Part shown: in pieces, positions 33,375-42,283 of the stretch
Numbering within the stretch: position 1 is the first letter of the stretch
How the letters are laid out: every line of letters starts with the position of its first letter
DNA from: Pseudomonas sp. 30_B
GTDB lineage: Bacteria; Pseudomonadota; Gammaproteobacteria; Pseudomonadales; Pseudomonadaceae
Assembly: GCF_017491605.1 (NCBI RefSeq)
Contig: NZ_JAFGYY010000024.1
Span: forward strand, 1 to 64,000
Direction of reading: 5' to 3'
Length of the DNA stretch: 64,000 nt
The notes under the pieces: model-generated
What the model was told of the DNA's origin: nothing
Database searches by the model: none
Seen by the model: the letters and a program-made list of their open reading frames with translations, nothing else
Made by a program: the position numbers and the translations under genes

Positions 33375-34328
33375 ATGAACGATCGCGAACTGGGCCAGTC
33401 CGGACTGGTCATTCCACCCCTGGTGTTCGGCGGCAATGTGTTCGGCTGGTCGGCGGACGAAGCCACCTCCTTCCGGCTGCTGGATGCGATTGTCGACGCC
33501 GGGATCACCTGCATCGACACGGCCGACGTGTATTCGCGCTGGGTGGAGGGACACGTCGGCGGCGAGTCGGAAACCCTGATCGGCAAGTGGCTGAAGAGGA
33601 CCGGCAAGCGCAACCAGGTGCAGATCGCCACCAAGGTCGGTATGGACATGGGCAATGGCCACAAGGGGCTGTCGGCGGTGTACATCGAGCAAGCCCTGGA
33701 ACGCTCGCTCAGGCGCCTGCAGACCGACTACATCGATCTCTACCAGGCCCACTGCGACGATCCGCACACCTCCCTGGAGGAAACCATGGGCGCCTTCGCC
33801 GAGGCGGTGGAAAACGGCAAGGTGCGCGTGATCGGTGCCTCCAACCTCGATGCCCGGCGCCTGCGCGAGGCGCATGCCGTCTGCGACCACCTGAAGCTGC
33901 CGCATTACCAGAGCCTGCAGCCCAACTACAACCTCTACGACCGCGCCAACTACGAGACCAACCTGGAACCGACGGTGCAGCAACTGGGGCTCGGAGTGAT
34001 CAGCTTCTATTCCCTGGCGGCGGGCTTTCTCACCGGCAAGTACCGCAGCGAGACGGACCTGAACAAGAGCAGCGTGCGTGGCTACAAGGTGAAGAACTTC
34101 ATGAACGCGCGCGGCTTCGCCATCATCGATGCGCTGGAAGAGGTGGCCGGCGAGCTGAACGCGACGCCAACGCAGGTCGCCCTGGCCTGGCTGATGGCGC
34201 GGCCGAGCATCACCGCGCCGATCGCCAGTGCGTCGAAGCTGGAGCAGTTGCCGGACCTGATCGCGGCGGTGGACCTGAAGCTCAGTGACGAAGCGATCCA
34301 GCGACTGAACGCCGCCAGCGCGTATTGA
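33375..34328 (+). CDS. aldo/keto reductase
   Basis: 317 residues. The AKR tetrad is visible: Asp and Tyr in DTADVYSRW, Lys in IATKVGMD, His in YQAHCDD. VRVIGASN and YNLYDR fit the Tas/YajO-like AKR group, which reduces carbonyls with NADPH. ATG 33375 is chosen since MNDRELGQSGL matches the family start. The upstream region carries a candidate operator. It is followed by a REPIN. Confidence 0.9.
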   Translation: MNDRELGQSGLVIPPLVFGGNVFGWSADEATSFRLLDAIVDAGITCIDTADVYSRWVEGHVGGESETLIGKWLKRTGKRNQVQIATKVGMDMGNGHKGLSAVYIEQALERSLRRLQTDYIDLYQAHCDDPHTSLEETMGAFAEAVENGKVRVIGASNLDARRLREAHAVCDHLKLPHYQSLQPNYNLYDRANYETNLEPTVQQLGLGVISFYSLAAGFLTGKYRSETDLNKSSVRGYKVKNFMNARGFAIIDALEEVAGELNATPTQVALAWLMARPSITAPIASASKLEQLPDLIAAVDLKLSDEAIQRLNAASAY

Positions 34329-34343
34329 AGGACGGGGCGACCT

Positions 34344-34413
34344 GTAGGAGCGAGCTTGCTCGCGAACCGCCCAGCTCAAGCGTGAGAGCGTTCGCGAGCA
34401 AGCTCGCTCCTAC
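34344..34413. repeat. REPIN with two common REP arms
   Basis: Inverted pair of GTAGGAGCGAGCTTGCTCGC-type arms (34344-34366 and 34391-34413), the simple form for comparison with the extended-arm copies. Confidence 0.87.
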
Positions 34414-34430
34414 AACAGCATCAGGCTTTC

Positions 34431-34454
34431 GTAGGAGCGGACTCCGTCCGCGAT
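34431..34454. repeat. single REP of the GTAGGAGCGGACT class
   Basis: GTAGGAGCGGACTCCGTCCG-type palindrome, one base different from the arm at 19625, just 3' of the omega-amidase stop. Confidence 0.82.
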
Positions 34455-34464
34455 TGGCATCCGG

Positions 34465-35259
34465 TTAACTTCGGATCTCGAACCGATCCACATCCAGATA
34501 GGCCGGGAAGCGCTCGCGGTAGGCCGCCAGCTCCGCCGCGCTCAGGGCAACATGGAACACACCGTCCGCACTGCCGGCTGCCAGCAGGTTGTCGCCCTGG
34601 AAGTCCAGCACCTGGCTGTCGCCGGAATAGGCGTGCCCCTTGCCGTCTTCGCCCACCCGGTTGACCGCCGCGACGTAGCAGAGGTTTTCGATGGCCCGCG
34701 CCGGCAGCAGACGGTTCCAGTGCTGGCGCCGCGCGGCCGGCCAGTTGGCGGTGTAGAGCAGCAGGTCGGTGTCCTGGGGATCGCGGCTCCACACCGGGAA
34801 GCGCAGGTCGTAGCAGACCAGAGGGCGAATCCGCCAACCCTTCCACTCCAGCAGCACCTGCTGCTCGCCCGGTGTGTAGTGCTTGTGCTCGCCGGCCATG
34901 CGGAACAGGTGGCGCTTGTCGTAGTGCTTCACCTCGCCGTCCGGGCGAGCCCAGAGCAAGCGGTTGCGATAGCTGCCATCGGCGGTGCGAATGATCACAC
35001 TGCCGCAGACCACGGCGTCGAGCTTCGCGGCCTGCCCACGCAGCCAGGCGTAGGTCTCGCCCTCCTCCGCCTCGGCCAGCGTCTCGGAGTCCATGGAAAA
35101 GCCGGTGGTGAACATCTCCGGCAGGATCACCACGTCCGCACCACGGGCGCTTTCCAGCAGCGCGTCGAAGCGCTCGCGGTTGGCCCTGGCGTCGTGCCAG
35201 ACCAGCGTGGTCTGCACCAGGGCCAGCTTCAAGTCGGGCAGTTGGCTCAGATCGCGCAT
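34465..35259 (-). CDS. carbon-nitrogen hydrolase, omega-amidase (YafV-like)
   Basis: 264 residues. Nitrilase-fold triad: Glu in LPEMFTTGF, Lys in HYDKRHLF and Cys in PLVCYDLRFP. The fold matches YafV/Nit2, which hydrolyses 2-oxoglutaramate or related omega-amides. Its start overlaps the aminotransferase gene by 13 bases, so the two are translated together. The pair would transaminate with glutamine or methionine keto acid and then clear 2-oxoglutaramate. This follows known family biology; it is not shown here directly. Confidence 0.9.
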   Translation of the reverse strand: MRDLSQLPDLKLALVQTTLVWHDARANRERFDALLESARGADVVILPEMFTTGFSMDSETLAEAEEGETYAWLRGQAAKLDAVVCGSVIIRTADGSYRNRLLWARPDGEVKHYDKRHLFRMAGEHKHYTPGEQQVLLEWKGWRIRPLVCYDLRFPVWSRDPQDTDLLLYTANWPAARRQHWNRLLPARAIENLCYVAAVNRVGEDGKGHAYSGDSQVLDFQGDNLLAAGSADGVFHVALSAAELAAYRERFPAYLDVDRFEIRS

Positions 35260-36395
35260 AGTCTTTCCGCCGCCTGGCGCAGCGTCTCCTCTTTCTTGGC
35301 GAAGCAGAAGCGCACCAGGCGCATGTCCGCCGGGGGCTGCTGGTAGAACACCGAGACCGGGATGGCGGCCACGCCGTGCTCGCGGGTCAGCCATTCGGAC
35401 ATGGCGACGTCGTCCAGGTCCGGACGAATCGCCGAGTAATCGACCACCTGGAAGTAGGTGCCGGCGGCACGCTGGAAGCGGAAGCGCGAGCTTTCCAGCA
35501 GGTCGCAGAACAGGTCGCGCTTGGCCTGGTAGAAGGCCGGCAGCTCGTGCAGGTGCTCGGGGTGCGCGGCCATGAAGTCGGCCAGCGCCCACTGCAGCGG
35601 GGTCACGCCGCAGAAGTTCACATACTGGTGGATCTTGCGCATTTCCGCCGACAGCGCCGGCGGCGCCACTACGTAGCCAGTCTTCCAGCCGGTGACGTGG
35701 TAGGTCTTGCCGAAGGAGCTGATCACGAAGGCGCGCGGGTACAGTTCGTCGTGGGCCAGCACACTGGCATGCTGCACGCCGTCATAGATCAGGTGCTCGT
35801 AGACCTCGTCGCTGATGACATAGATCTCGCGGTCGCGGATCAACGCGGCCAGGCGGTCCAGGTCGGCTCGGTCGATCAGCGCGCCGCTGGGATTGTGCGG
35901 GCTGTTGAGGAAGATCAGGCGGGTGCGCGGCGTGATGGCGTCAGCCATGCGCTGCCAGTCGATGCGGAAGTCCGGCAGGCTCAGCGGCACATGCACGCAA
36001 CGGCCGCCGGCCAGCTCCACCGAGGGCTCGTAGCTGTCGTAGCAGGGATCGAGGACGATGGCCTCGTCGCCCGGGCGGATCAGCGCCTGCACCGCGCAGA
36101 AAATCCCTTCGGTCGCGCCCGGGACGATGGTCACCTCGGCATCGGCGCTGACCTTGCGGCCATAGAAACTGGCGACCTTGGCAGCGACCTGTTCGCGCAG
36201 GGCCGGCAGGCCGGTCATCGGGCTGTACTGGTTGTGCCCGGCCATCACGTGGCGGGCGACGGCTTCGAGCAATGGCGCGGGACTGTCGAAGTCGGGGAAA
36301 CCCTGGGAGAGGTTCAGCGCACTGCATTCGGCGGCGAGCTGGGACATGCGGGTGAAGATGGTGGTGCCGACGTTCGGCAGTTTGCTGGTGAGCAT
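35247..36395 (-). CDS. methionine-type PLP aminotransferase (YbdL-like)
   Basis: 382 residues, class I/II aminotransferase. The PLP Lys is in SSFGKTYHVTGWKTGYVV, the Asn/Pro region in LNSPHNPSGA, and the Arg near the C-terminus in MRLVRFCFAKKEET. The nearest family is YbdL, a kynurenine/methionine/glutamine aminotransferase. Its stop overlaps the omega-amidase start. The region between this gene and der (36396-36474) has no terminator that I can see. Confidence 0.9.
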   Translation of the reverse strand: MLTSKLPNVGTTIFTRMSQLAAECSALNLSQGFPDFDSPAPLLEAVARHVMAGHNQYSPMTGLPALREQVAAKVASFYGRKVSADAEVTIVPGATEGIFCAVQALIRPGDEAIVLDPCYDSYEPSVELAGGRCVHVPLSLPDFRIDWQRMADAITPRTRLIFLNSPHNPSGALIDRADLDRLAALIRDREIYVISDEVYEHLIYDGVQHASVLAHDELYPRAFVISSFGKTYHVTGWKTGYVVAPPALSAEMRKIHQYVNFCGVTPLQWALADFMAAHPEHLHELPAFYQAKRDLFCDLLESSRFRFQRAAGTYFQVVDYSAIRPDLDDVAMSEWLTREHGVAAIPVSVFYQQPPADMRLVRFCFAKKEETLRQAAERLCAI

Positions 36396-36474
36396 GGCGT
36401 GACTACAGGCTGCGGGCGATGAGAGGGAGGCCCTACTCTATCGCCTACAGCCTTACGCCTGAAGTCCGACAGCG

Positions 36475-37962
36475 TTATTTACGCTTGTCTTTCTTCTTCT
36501 TCTCGGCCTTCTTGTGGTGCGACATCAGCCGGCGCTTCTTGTTGACCTGGCGCTCGGTGAGCTGGGTCTTCTTGCCCTCGAACGGGTTGTCGCCGCCCTT
36601 GTACTCGATGCGGATCGGCGTACCGACCAGCTTCAGCACACGGCGGTAGGTCTTCTCCAGATAACGCGTGTAGGCCTTGGGCACCGCGTCCACCTGATTA
36701 CCATGGATCACGATCAGCGGCGGGTTTGCACCGCCCAGGTGCGCATAGCGCAGCTTGATGCGACGGCCGTTGACCATCGGCGGCTGGTGAACCTGGATGG
36801 CGTCTTCGAGGATCTGCGTGAGCTTGCTGGTGGGCCAGCGGGTCACGGCGGAACGGAAGGAGTCCTGCACCGACTTGTACAGGTGGCCGACACCGGTGCC
36901 GTGCAGCGCGGAGATGAAGTGGATGTCGGCGAAGTCGGCGAACATCAGCCGGCGTTCGAGTTCGGTCTTCACGTACTCGCGCTCGGCCGACTCCATGCCG
37001 TCCCACTTGTTCAGCGCGATGACCAGCGCGCGGCCGGTCTCCAGCACGAAGCCGAGCAGGTTGAGGTCATGCTCGACCACGCCTTCGCGGGCGTCCATGA
37101 CGAAGATGACCACGTTGGCGTCCTGGATCGCCTGCAGGGTCTTCACCACGGAGAACTTTTCCACCGCCTCGAAGATCTTGCCGCGGCGGCGTACGCCGGC
37201 GGTGTCGATCAGGGTGTACTTCTCTTCGTTGCGCTCGAAGGGGATATAGATGCTGTCGCGGGTGGTGCCGGCCTGGTCGTACACGATCACCCGCTCTTCA
37301 CCGAGCATGCGGTTCACGAGCGTGGACTTGCCGACGTTGGGGCGACCGATGATGGCGATCTTGATGCCATCCTTCTCGCTCGGGCCGGGGATGCGCTTGG
37401 CTTCCTCGCCCTCGGCGACCTCTTCCAGCTCGCTCGGCAGGTCGTTATCTTCCGGCGCCTCAGGCTCGGGCGCGAACATCTCGCCCAGGGCTTCCTGCAG
37501 CATCTGGGTGATGCCACGGCCGTGGGCGGCGGCGATCGGGATCGCGTGGCCCAGCGCCAGCGGGCTGAACTCGGCGCGGGCGATGTCCGGATCGACAGTA
37601 TCGACCTTGTTGGCCACCAGGAAGCTGCGCTTGTTCTTCTTGCGCAGGTGCTCGGCGATCATCTCGTCGGCGGCGGTCAGGCCGGCGCGGGAGTCGACCA
37701 TGAACAGGACGGCGTCGGCCTCTTCGATGGCCTGCAGCGACTGCTCGGCCATCTTGGCGTCGATACCCTCTTCGTCACCGGAGATACCGCCGGTATCGAT
37801 GACGATGAATTTCTTGCCCTGCCACTTGGCCTCGCCGTACTGGCGGTCACGGGTGAGCCCTGCGTACTCGGCGACGATGGCGTCACGGGTGCGGGTCAGG
37901 CGGTTGAACAGGGTGGACTTGCCGACGTTCGGGCGGCCCACCAGGGCTATTACGGGAACCAT
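36475..37962 (-). CDS. der: ribosome-assembly GTPase Der (EngA)
   Basis: 495 residues with two tandem GTPase domains: GRPNVGKST and DTGGISG in the first, GRPNVGKST and DTAGVRR in the second, each with an NKxD-type motif (VANKVDT, ALNKWDG). A KH-like C-terminal domain ends in a Lys-rich tail (KKAEKKKKDKRK). Der is essential for 50S subunit maturation. It is the last gene of the long leftward block; bamB is upstream with an 85-base gap that holds a strong hairpin. Confidence 0.97.
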   Translation of the reverse strand: MVPVIALVGRPNVGKSTLFNRLTRTRDAIVAEYAGLTRDRQYGEAKWQGKKFIVIDTGGISGDEEGIDAKMAEQSLQAIEEADAVLFMVDSRAGLTAADEMIAEHLRKKNKRSFLVANKVDTVDPDIARAEFSPLALGHAIPIAAAHGRGITQMLQEALGEMFAPEPEAPEDNDLPSELEEVAEGEEAKRIPGPSEKDGIKIAIIGRPNVGKSTLVNRMLGEERVIVYDQAGTTRDSIYIPFERNEEKYTLIDTAGVRRRGKIFEAVEKFSVVKTLQAIQDANVVIFVMDAREGVVEHDLNLLGFVLETGRALVIALNKWDGMESAEREYVKTELERRLMFADFADIHFISALHGTGVGHLYKSVQDSFRSAVTRWPTSKLTQILEDAIQVHQPPMVNGRRIKLRYAHLGGANPPLIVIHGNQVDAVPKAYTRYLEKTYRRVLKLVGTPIRIEYKGGDNPFEGKKTQLTERQVNKKRRLMSHHKKAEKKKKDKRK

Positions 37963-38002
37963 GCGGCTCTCCAGGAAATTTCAGATTTTCAGAAAACACG
38001 AC

Positions 38003-38031
38003 GGCCGCTGCCGTTTTTCACGGCAGCGGCC
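38003..38031 (-). promoter_or_regulatory. bamB-der intergenic hairpin
   Basis: Perfect 11-bp stem GGCCGCTGCCG with a 7-base loop between bamB and der. On minus it is followed by GTCGTGTTTTCTG, so a weak terminator or mRNA-processing hairpin. Confidence 0.6.
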
Positions 38032-38047
38032 GGCAGTAACACCCAGC

Positions 38048-39190
38048 TTAGCGGAGCGTGTAGGCGACCAGCTTGCCGCTGTTGCCGAACACGTACATCC
38101 AGTTGCCGACCACCAGCGGGCGAACCCGTACACCGTCGCCGTCGACCTTCTCGCGGCCCACGAAACGACCGTCCACCTGGCTCAGCAGGTGCACGTAGCC
38201 TTCCAGGTCACCGACCACCACGTTGCTCGAGAACACGGCCGGAGCGGACAGCTGGCGGCGAGCCAGGGCATCGTTGCTCCACAGCGAGGACGAGCCGCGG
38301 GAATCCAGGCTTTCCACAGTGCCGGTGGCCTGGCTGATGAACACGCTGCCGGTACCTTCGGCAACGCCGACGTAGCTGGAGGCTTCACGCTGCCAGAGTA
38401 CACGGCCGGTGCTCTCGTCCAGCGCCGCGGCACGGCCCTGGTAGCTGGCGACATAAAGCACGCCATCTGCCAGCAGCAGGCCGCCGTCGATATCGACCAC
38501 GCGGTCCAGTTCGGAACGGCCCTGCGGGATGGCCACGCGCTGCTCCCACACCGGAAGACCACGCTGCACGTCCACGGCGACGACCTTGCCGCTGGCGAGA
38601 CCCGCCAGCGCCAGACGGCCATCGATCAGCGGAGCGCCAGTGCCACGCAGGGTCAGCACCGGTACGGTGCCTTCATAGAGCCAACGCTGGTTGCCGGTTG
38701 CAGCATCGAAGGCGACCAGTTTGTCGTCCTGGGTCTGCACCACCACCACGTCGCCGTTGGTGGCCGGGGCGGCCAGCACTTCGCTGGTGACCTTGGCGCG
38801 CCACTTCTGCTCGCCGCTGCCGGCGTCCAGGACGATCACGTCGCCCCGCATGGTGCCCAGCAGGACCAGCCCGTTGCCTACGCCAACGGCGCCGGAAATC
38901 GGCAGGTCGAGATCCTTTTTCCACAGTACGTCGCCGCTTTCGCGCTGGATCGCCATGACCCGGCCTTCGGCGGACGCGGCGTAGATGGTCTGGCCATCCA
39001 CTGCCGGTTCGAGCAGGTTGTACAGCTCGCCCTGGCCGTCACCGACCGAACGGCTCCATTGCTTCTCCAGACGGACCTCTTCCTTGAAATCGGTGAGCTC
39101 CGCCGGTGGCAGTTCTTTCTTGCTGTTGCTGCTGCAGCCCACGGCCAACAGGGTCAGCGCGAGCAGCGCGGCATGTTTCCAGCGCAGCAT
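38048..39190 (-). CDS. bamB: outer-membrane assembly factor BamB
   Basis: 380 residues. Lipoprotein signal MLRWKHAALLALTLLAVGC gives Cys19 for lipidation. The rest is an eight-bladed beta-propeller of PQQ-like repeats (IYAASAEGRVMAI, GNQRWLYEG, GRVLWQRE). It assists BamA in inserting outer-membrane proteins. It lies one base downstream of yfgM, so the two are tightly co-transcribed, as in other gamma-proteobacteria. Confidence 0.96.
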   Translation of the reverse strand: MLRWKHAALLALTLLAVGCSSNSKKELPPAELTDFKEEVRLEKQWSRSVGDGQGELYNLLEPAVDGQTIYAASAEGRVMAIQRESGDVLWKKDLDLPISGAVGVGNGLVLLGTMRGDVIVLDAGSGEQKWRAKVTSEVLAAPATNGDVVVVQTQDDKLVAFDAATGNQRWLYEGTVPVLTLRGTGAPLIDGRLALAGLASGKVVAVDVQRGLPVWEQRVAIPQGRSELDRVVDIDGGLLLADGVLYVASYQGRAAALDESTGRVLWQREASSYVGVAEGTGSVFISQATGTVESLDSRGSSSLWSNDALARRQLSAPAVFSSNVVVGDLEGYVHLLSQVDGRFVGREKVDGDGVRVRPLVVGNWMYVFGNSGKLVAYTLR

Positions 39191-39191
39191 G

Positions 39192-39836
39192 TCAGGCGTC
39201 TCCCTTGGCCAGGTCGTCGAGCTTCATCTGCAGGGCGCCGACGGCGGCGTCTTCCGGCAGAGCGGCCTTGGCCTTCTCGTAGGCGCTGCGCGCCTCGTCG
39301 TCACGCTTGAGCTGGACCAGCAGGTCGCCGCGCAGTTCTTCGCGAGTGGCAACGTAAGCCTTGTCGACGCTGCCGTCGAGCAGCTTCAGGCCTTCCTCGG
39401 CCTTGCCCTGGGCGCTCAGCACACGGGCCAGGCGCTGGCGAGCCAGCTCACCGAGGGTGACGTCCACCGGCTTGTCGACGATGGCCTTGAGTTCCAGAAC
39501 GGCGTCGTCCAGCTTGCCGCTGTCCACCGCGACCTTGGCGACGAACAGGCGGCCATACTGGGAGTACGGGGTGCCGGCGTATTCGCTGGTCAGCTTGTTG
39601 GCCAGCTCGGCGACCTTGGCGGTATCCGGTTTGCCGGCGGGATTCAGGGCGGTTTCCAGCAGGGCCTGGTAGATCACCGAGGCACCTTGGGCCTGATTGT
39701 TCTGGTACTTCTTCCAGGCCTGCCAGCCGAACACCACCACCAGCGCCAGAGCGGCACCGGTCAGCAGGGGCATGCCGTTGCGCTGCCACCAGTCCTTGAT
39801 GTCCGCCAGTTGTTCTTCTTCGGTACGCGTACTCAC
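39192..39836 (-). CDS. yfgM: YfgM-type TPR protein (Sec translocon ancillary factor)
   Basis: 214 residues. A single transmembrane helix (about 21-41) follows the cytoplasmic tail STRTEEEQLADIKDWWQRNG; a periplasmic TPR-like helical domain follows (YGRLFVAKVAVDSGKLDDA). In E. coli YfgM binds SecYEG and chaperones. The start is GTG 39836 with AGGAG about 7 bases upstream; further extension is unconserved. Sits between hisS and bamB. Confidence 0.92.
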   Translation of the reverse strand: MSTRTEEEQLADIKDWWQRNGMPLLTGAALALVVVFGWQAWKKYQNNQAQGASVIYQALLETALNPAGKPDTAKVAELANKLTSEYAGTPYSQYGRLFVAKVAVDSGKLDDAVLELKAIVDKPVDVTLGELARQRLARVLSAQGKAEEGLKLLDGSVDKAYVATREELRGDLLVQLKRDDEARSAYEKAKAALPEDAAVGALQMKLDDLAKGDA

Positions 39837-39861
39837 CCCAATACTCCTATCCGCTCGGTTC

Positions 39862-41151
39862 TCAAGCCTGCTTGAGGCAGGCTGCCAGGTGCTCGGGCAG
39901 AGCGTCCCAGGCGATGTTCTGTTGTTCGCCCTCGCCACGCAGGGGCTTGAAACCTACCACGCGGTTGGCCAGTTCGTCGTCACCCAGAATCATTGCGAAC
40001 TGTGCACCGCTCTTGTCGGCCTTCTTGAACTGGCTCTTGAAGCTGCCACCGCCGGCATTGACCAGCAGGCGCACGCCGGGGATGGCGTCACGCAGGCGCT
40101 CGGCGAGAGTCAGGCCGGCGAGTTCGGCGGCTTCGCCGAAGGCGCAGAGGTAGAGGTCGGCCGGACGGCTGAGTTCCTCGGGCACCAGGCCCAGGGTCTC
40201 CAGCAGCAGCACCAGGCGCTCGACGCCCATGGCGAAGCCCACGCCCGGCGTCGGCTTGCCGCCGAACTGGCTGACCAGGCCGTCGTAGCGGCCCCCGCCG
40301 CACACGGTTCCCTGGGAGCCGAGCTTCTCGGTGACCCACTCGAACGCGGTACGGCAGTAGTAGTCCAGGCCGCGCACCAGTTTCTGGTTGATCTCGTAGC
40401 GCAGGCCGACCGCATCCAGGCGCGCTTTCAGGCCCTCGAAGTGGGCGAGCGACTCTTCGTCCAGGTAGTCGTGCAGGGTCGGCGCGCCGACCAGCAGGGC
40501 CTGGGTGCTTTCCACCTTGCTGTCGAGGATACGCAGCGGGTTGGTGGTCATGCGGCGCTGGCTGTCTTCGTCGAGCTGGTCGAAGCGATCCTTGAGATAG
40601 GCGACCAGCGCATCACGGTAGCGCGCGCGGGCTTCGCTGGAGCCCAGGGTGTTGAGCTGCAGGGTTACCGCATCGGCCATGCCCAGCTTCTGCCACAGCC
40701 GCCAGGTGAGGATGATCAGCTCGGCGTCGATGTCCGGGCCGGGCAGGTTGAAGACTTCCACGCCGATCTGGTGGAACTGGCGGTAGCGGCCCTTCTGCGG
40801 CTTCTCGTAGCGGAACATCGGGCCGGTGTACCAGAGCTTCTGCACCTGGCCACCACCGGAAAGACCGTGTTCGAGCACGGCGCGCACGCAGCCAGCGGTA
40901 CCTTCCGGACGCATGGTGAGGGATTCGCCGTTGCGATCGAGGAAGGTGTACATCTCCTTGTCGACCACGTCGGTGCCTTCACCGATGCCGCGGGCGAAGA
41001 GTTCGGTGAACTCCAGGATCGGCATGCGGATTTCTTTGTAGCCGTAGCCATCGAGCAGCTCGGCAAAGGTACTTTCCAGATAGCGCCAGGCCGGGGTCTG
41101 CTCCGGCAGGATGTCATTCATGCCACGGATGGCTTGCAGGGACTTGCTCAC
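39862..41151 (-). CDS. hisS: histidyl-tRNA synthetase
   Basis: 429 residues, class II synthetase. Motif 1-2 region MRPEGTAGCVRAVLEHG and FRYEKPQKGRYRQFHQ, HisA motif RGLDYYCRTAFEW, and motif 3 GVGFAMGVERL are present, with the C-terminal anticodon-binding domain after about residue 330. It charges tRNA-His. Starts 18 bases after ispG. Confidence 0.97.
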   Translation of the reverse strand: MSKSLQAIRGMNDILPEQTPAWRYLESTFAELLDGYGYKEIRMPILEFTELFARGIGEGTDVVDKEMYTFLDRNGESLTMRPEGTAGCVRAVLEHGLSGGGQVQKLWYTGPMFRYEKPQKGRYRQFHQIGVEVFNLPGPDIDAELIILTWRLWQKLGMADAVTLQLNTLGSSEARARYRDALVAYLKDRFDQLDEDSQRRMTTNPLRILDSKVESTQALLVGAPTLHDYLDEESLAHFEGLKARLDAVGLRYEINQKLVRGLDYYCRTAFEWVTEKLGSQGTVCGGGRYDGLVSQFGGKPTPGVGFAMGVERLVLLLETLGLVPEELSRPADLYLCAFGEAAELAGLTLAERLRDAIPGVRLLVNAGGGSFKSQFKKADKSGAQFAMILGDDELANRVVGFKPLRGEGEQQNIAWDALPEHLAACLKQA

Positions 41152-41169
41152 GTAGGGTCCTTGTTGCGG

Positions 41170-42282
41170 TCAGCCGCGCACGATCAGTGCGGCGTCGGCC
41201 TCGGCCTTCTCGGCCGCTTTTTCGCGGATCAGCCGTTCCAGCTCATCCACCAGGTTTTCGTTCTGCAGCTTCTGCGCCGGCTTGCCGTCGATGTAGATCA
41301 GGTTGCTCGGCGTGCCGCCGGTGAGGCCGATGTGGGCCTCCTTGGCTTCGCCGGGGCCGTTGACCACGCAGCCGATCACGGCGACGTCCAGCGGAACCAG
41401 CAGATCCTCCAGACGGCTTTCCAGGTCGTTCATGGTCTTCACCACATCGAAGTTCTGCCGCGAGCAGCTCGGGCAGGCGATGAAGTTGATGCCACGGGAG
41501 CGCAGGCGCAGCGACTTGAGGATGTCGAAGCCGACCTTGATCTCTTCCACCGGGTCGGCGGCGAGCGAGATGCGGATGGTGTCGCCGATGCCTTCGGCGA
41601 GCAGCATGCCCAGGCCCACGGCGGACTTCACGGTGCCCGAACGCAGGCCACCGGCTTCGGTGATGCCCAAATGCAGGGGTTGCTCGATTTCCTTGGCCAG
41701 CAGGCGGTAGGCGGCCACCGCCATGAACACGTCGGAGGCCTTCACGCTGACCTTGAAGTTCTGGAAGTCCAGGCGCTGGAGGTGATCCACGTGACGCATG
41801 GCCGATTCCAGCAGGGCTTCCGGGGTCGGCTCGCCGTACTTCTTCTGCAGGTCCTTCTCCAGGGAACCGGCGTTGACGCCGATCCGGATCGGAATATTGC
41901 GATCGCGGGCGGCATCCACCACGGCTTTCACCCGGTCTTCACGACCGATGTTGCCCGGGTTGATGCGCAGGCAGTCGACGCCCAGTTCGGCTACGCGCAG
42001 GGCGATCTTGTAGTCGAAGTGGATGTCGGCGACCAGCGGAACCCTGACCTGCTGCTTGATCTTGCCGAAGGCCTCGGCGGCGTCCATGTCCGGCACGGAG
42101 ACGCGCACGATGTCGGCGCCGGCGTCTTCCAGGCGACGGATCTGGGCCACGGTGGCGGCCACATCCAGGGTATCGGTGTTGGTCATGCTCTGCACGGCGA
42201 TGGGGGCATCCCCCCCCACCGGCACGTTACCCACCCAGATCTTGCGGGACGGGCGACGTTTGATCGGAGACTCGCAATGCAT
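41170..42282 (-). CDS. ispG: 4-hydroxy-3-methylbut-2-en-1-yl diphosphate synthase
   Basis: 370 residues. N-terminal TIM barrel (VQSMTNTDTLDVAATV) and C-terminal [4Fe-4S] domain with FIACPSCSRQ and AVIGCVVNGPGEA, three Cys plus Glu ligands. It makes HMBPP in the MEP isoprenoid pathway. I chose ATG 42282, one base after the rodZ stop; a GTG at 42294 would overlap rodZ. Its cluster depends on the isc genes of the same block. Confidence 0.96.
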   Translation of the reverse strand: MHCESPIKRRPSRKIWVGNVPVGGDAPIAVQSMTNTDTLDVAATVAQIRRLEDAGADIVRVSVPDMDAAEAFGKIKQQVRVPLVADIHFDYKIALRVAELGVDCLRINPGNIGREDRVKAVVDAARDRNIPIRIGVNAGSLEKDLQKKYGEPTPEALLESAMRHVDHLQRLDFQNFKVSVKASDVFMAVAAYRLLAKEIEQPLHLGITEAGGLRSGTVKSAVGLGMLLAEGIGDTIRISLAADPVEEIKVGFDILKSLRLRSRGINFIACPSCSRQNFDVVKTMNDLESRLEDLLVPLDVAVIGCVVNGPGEAKEAHIGLTGGTPSNLIYIDGKPAQKLQNENLVDELERLIREKAAEKAEADAALIVRG

Positions 42283-42283
42283 C

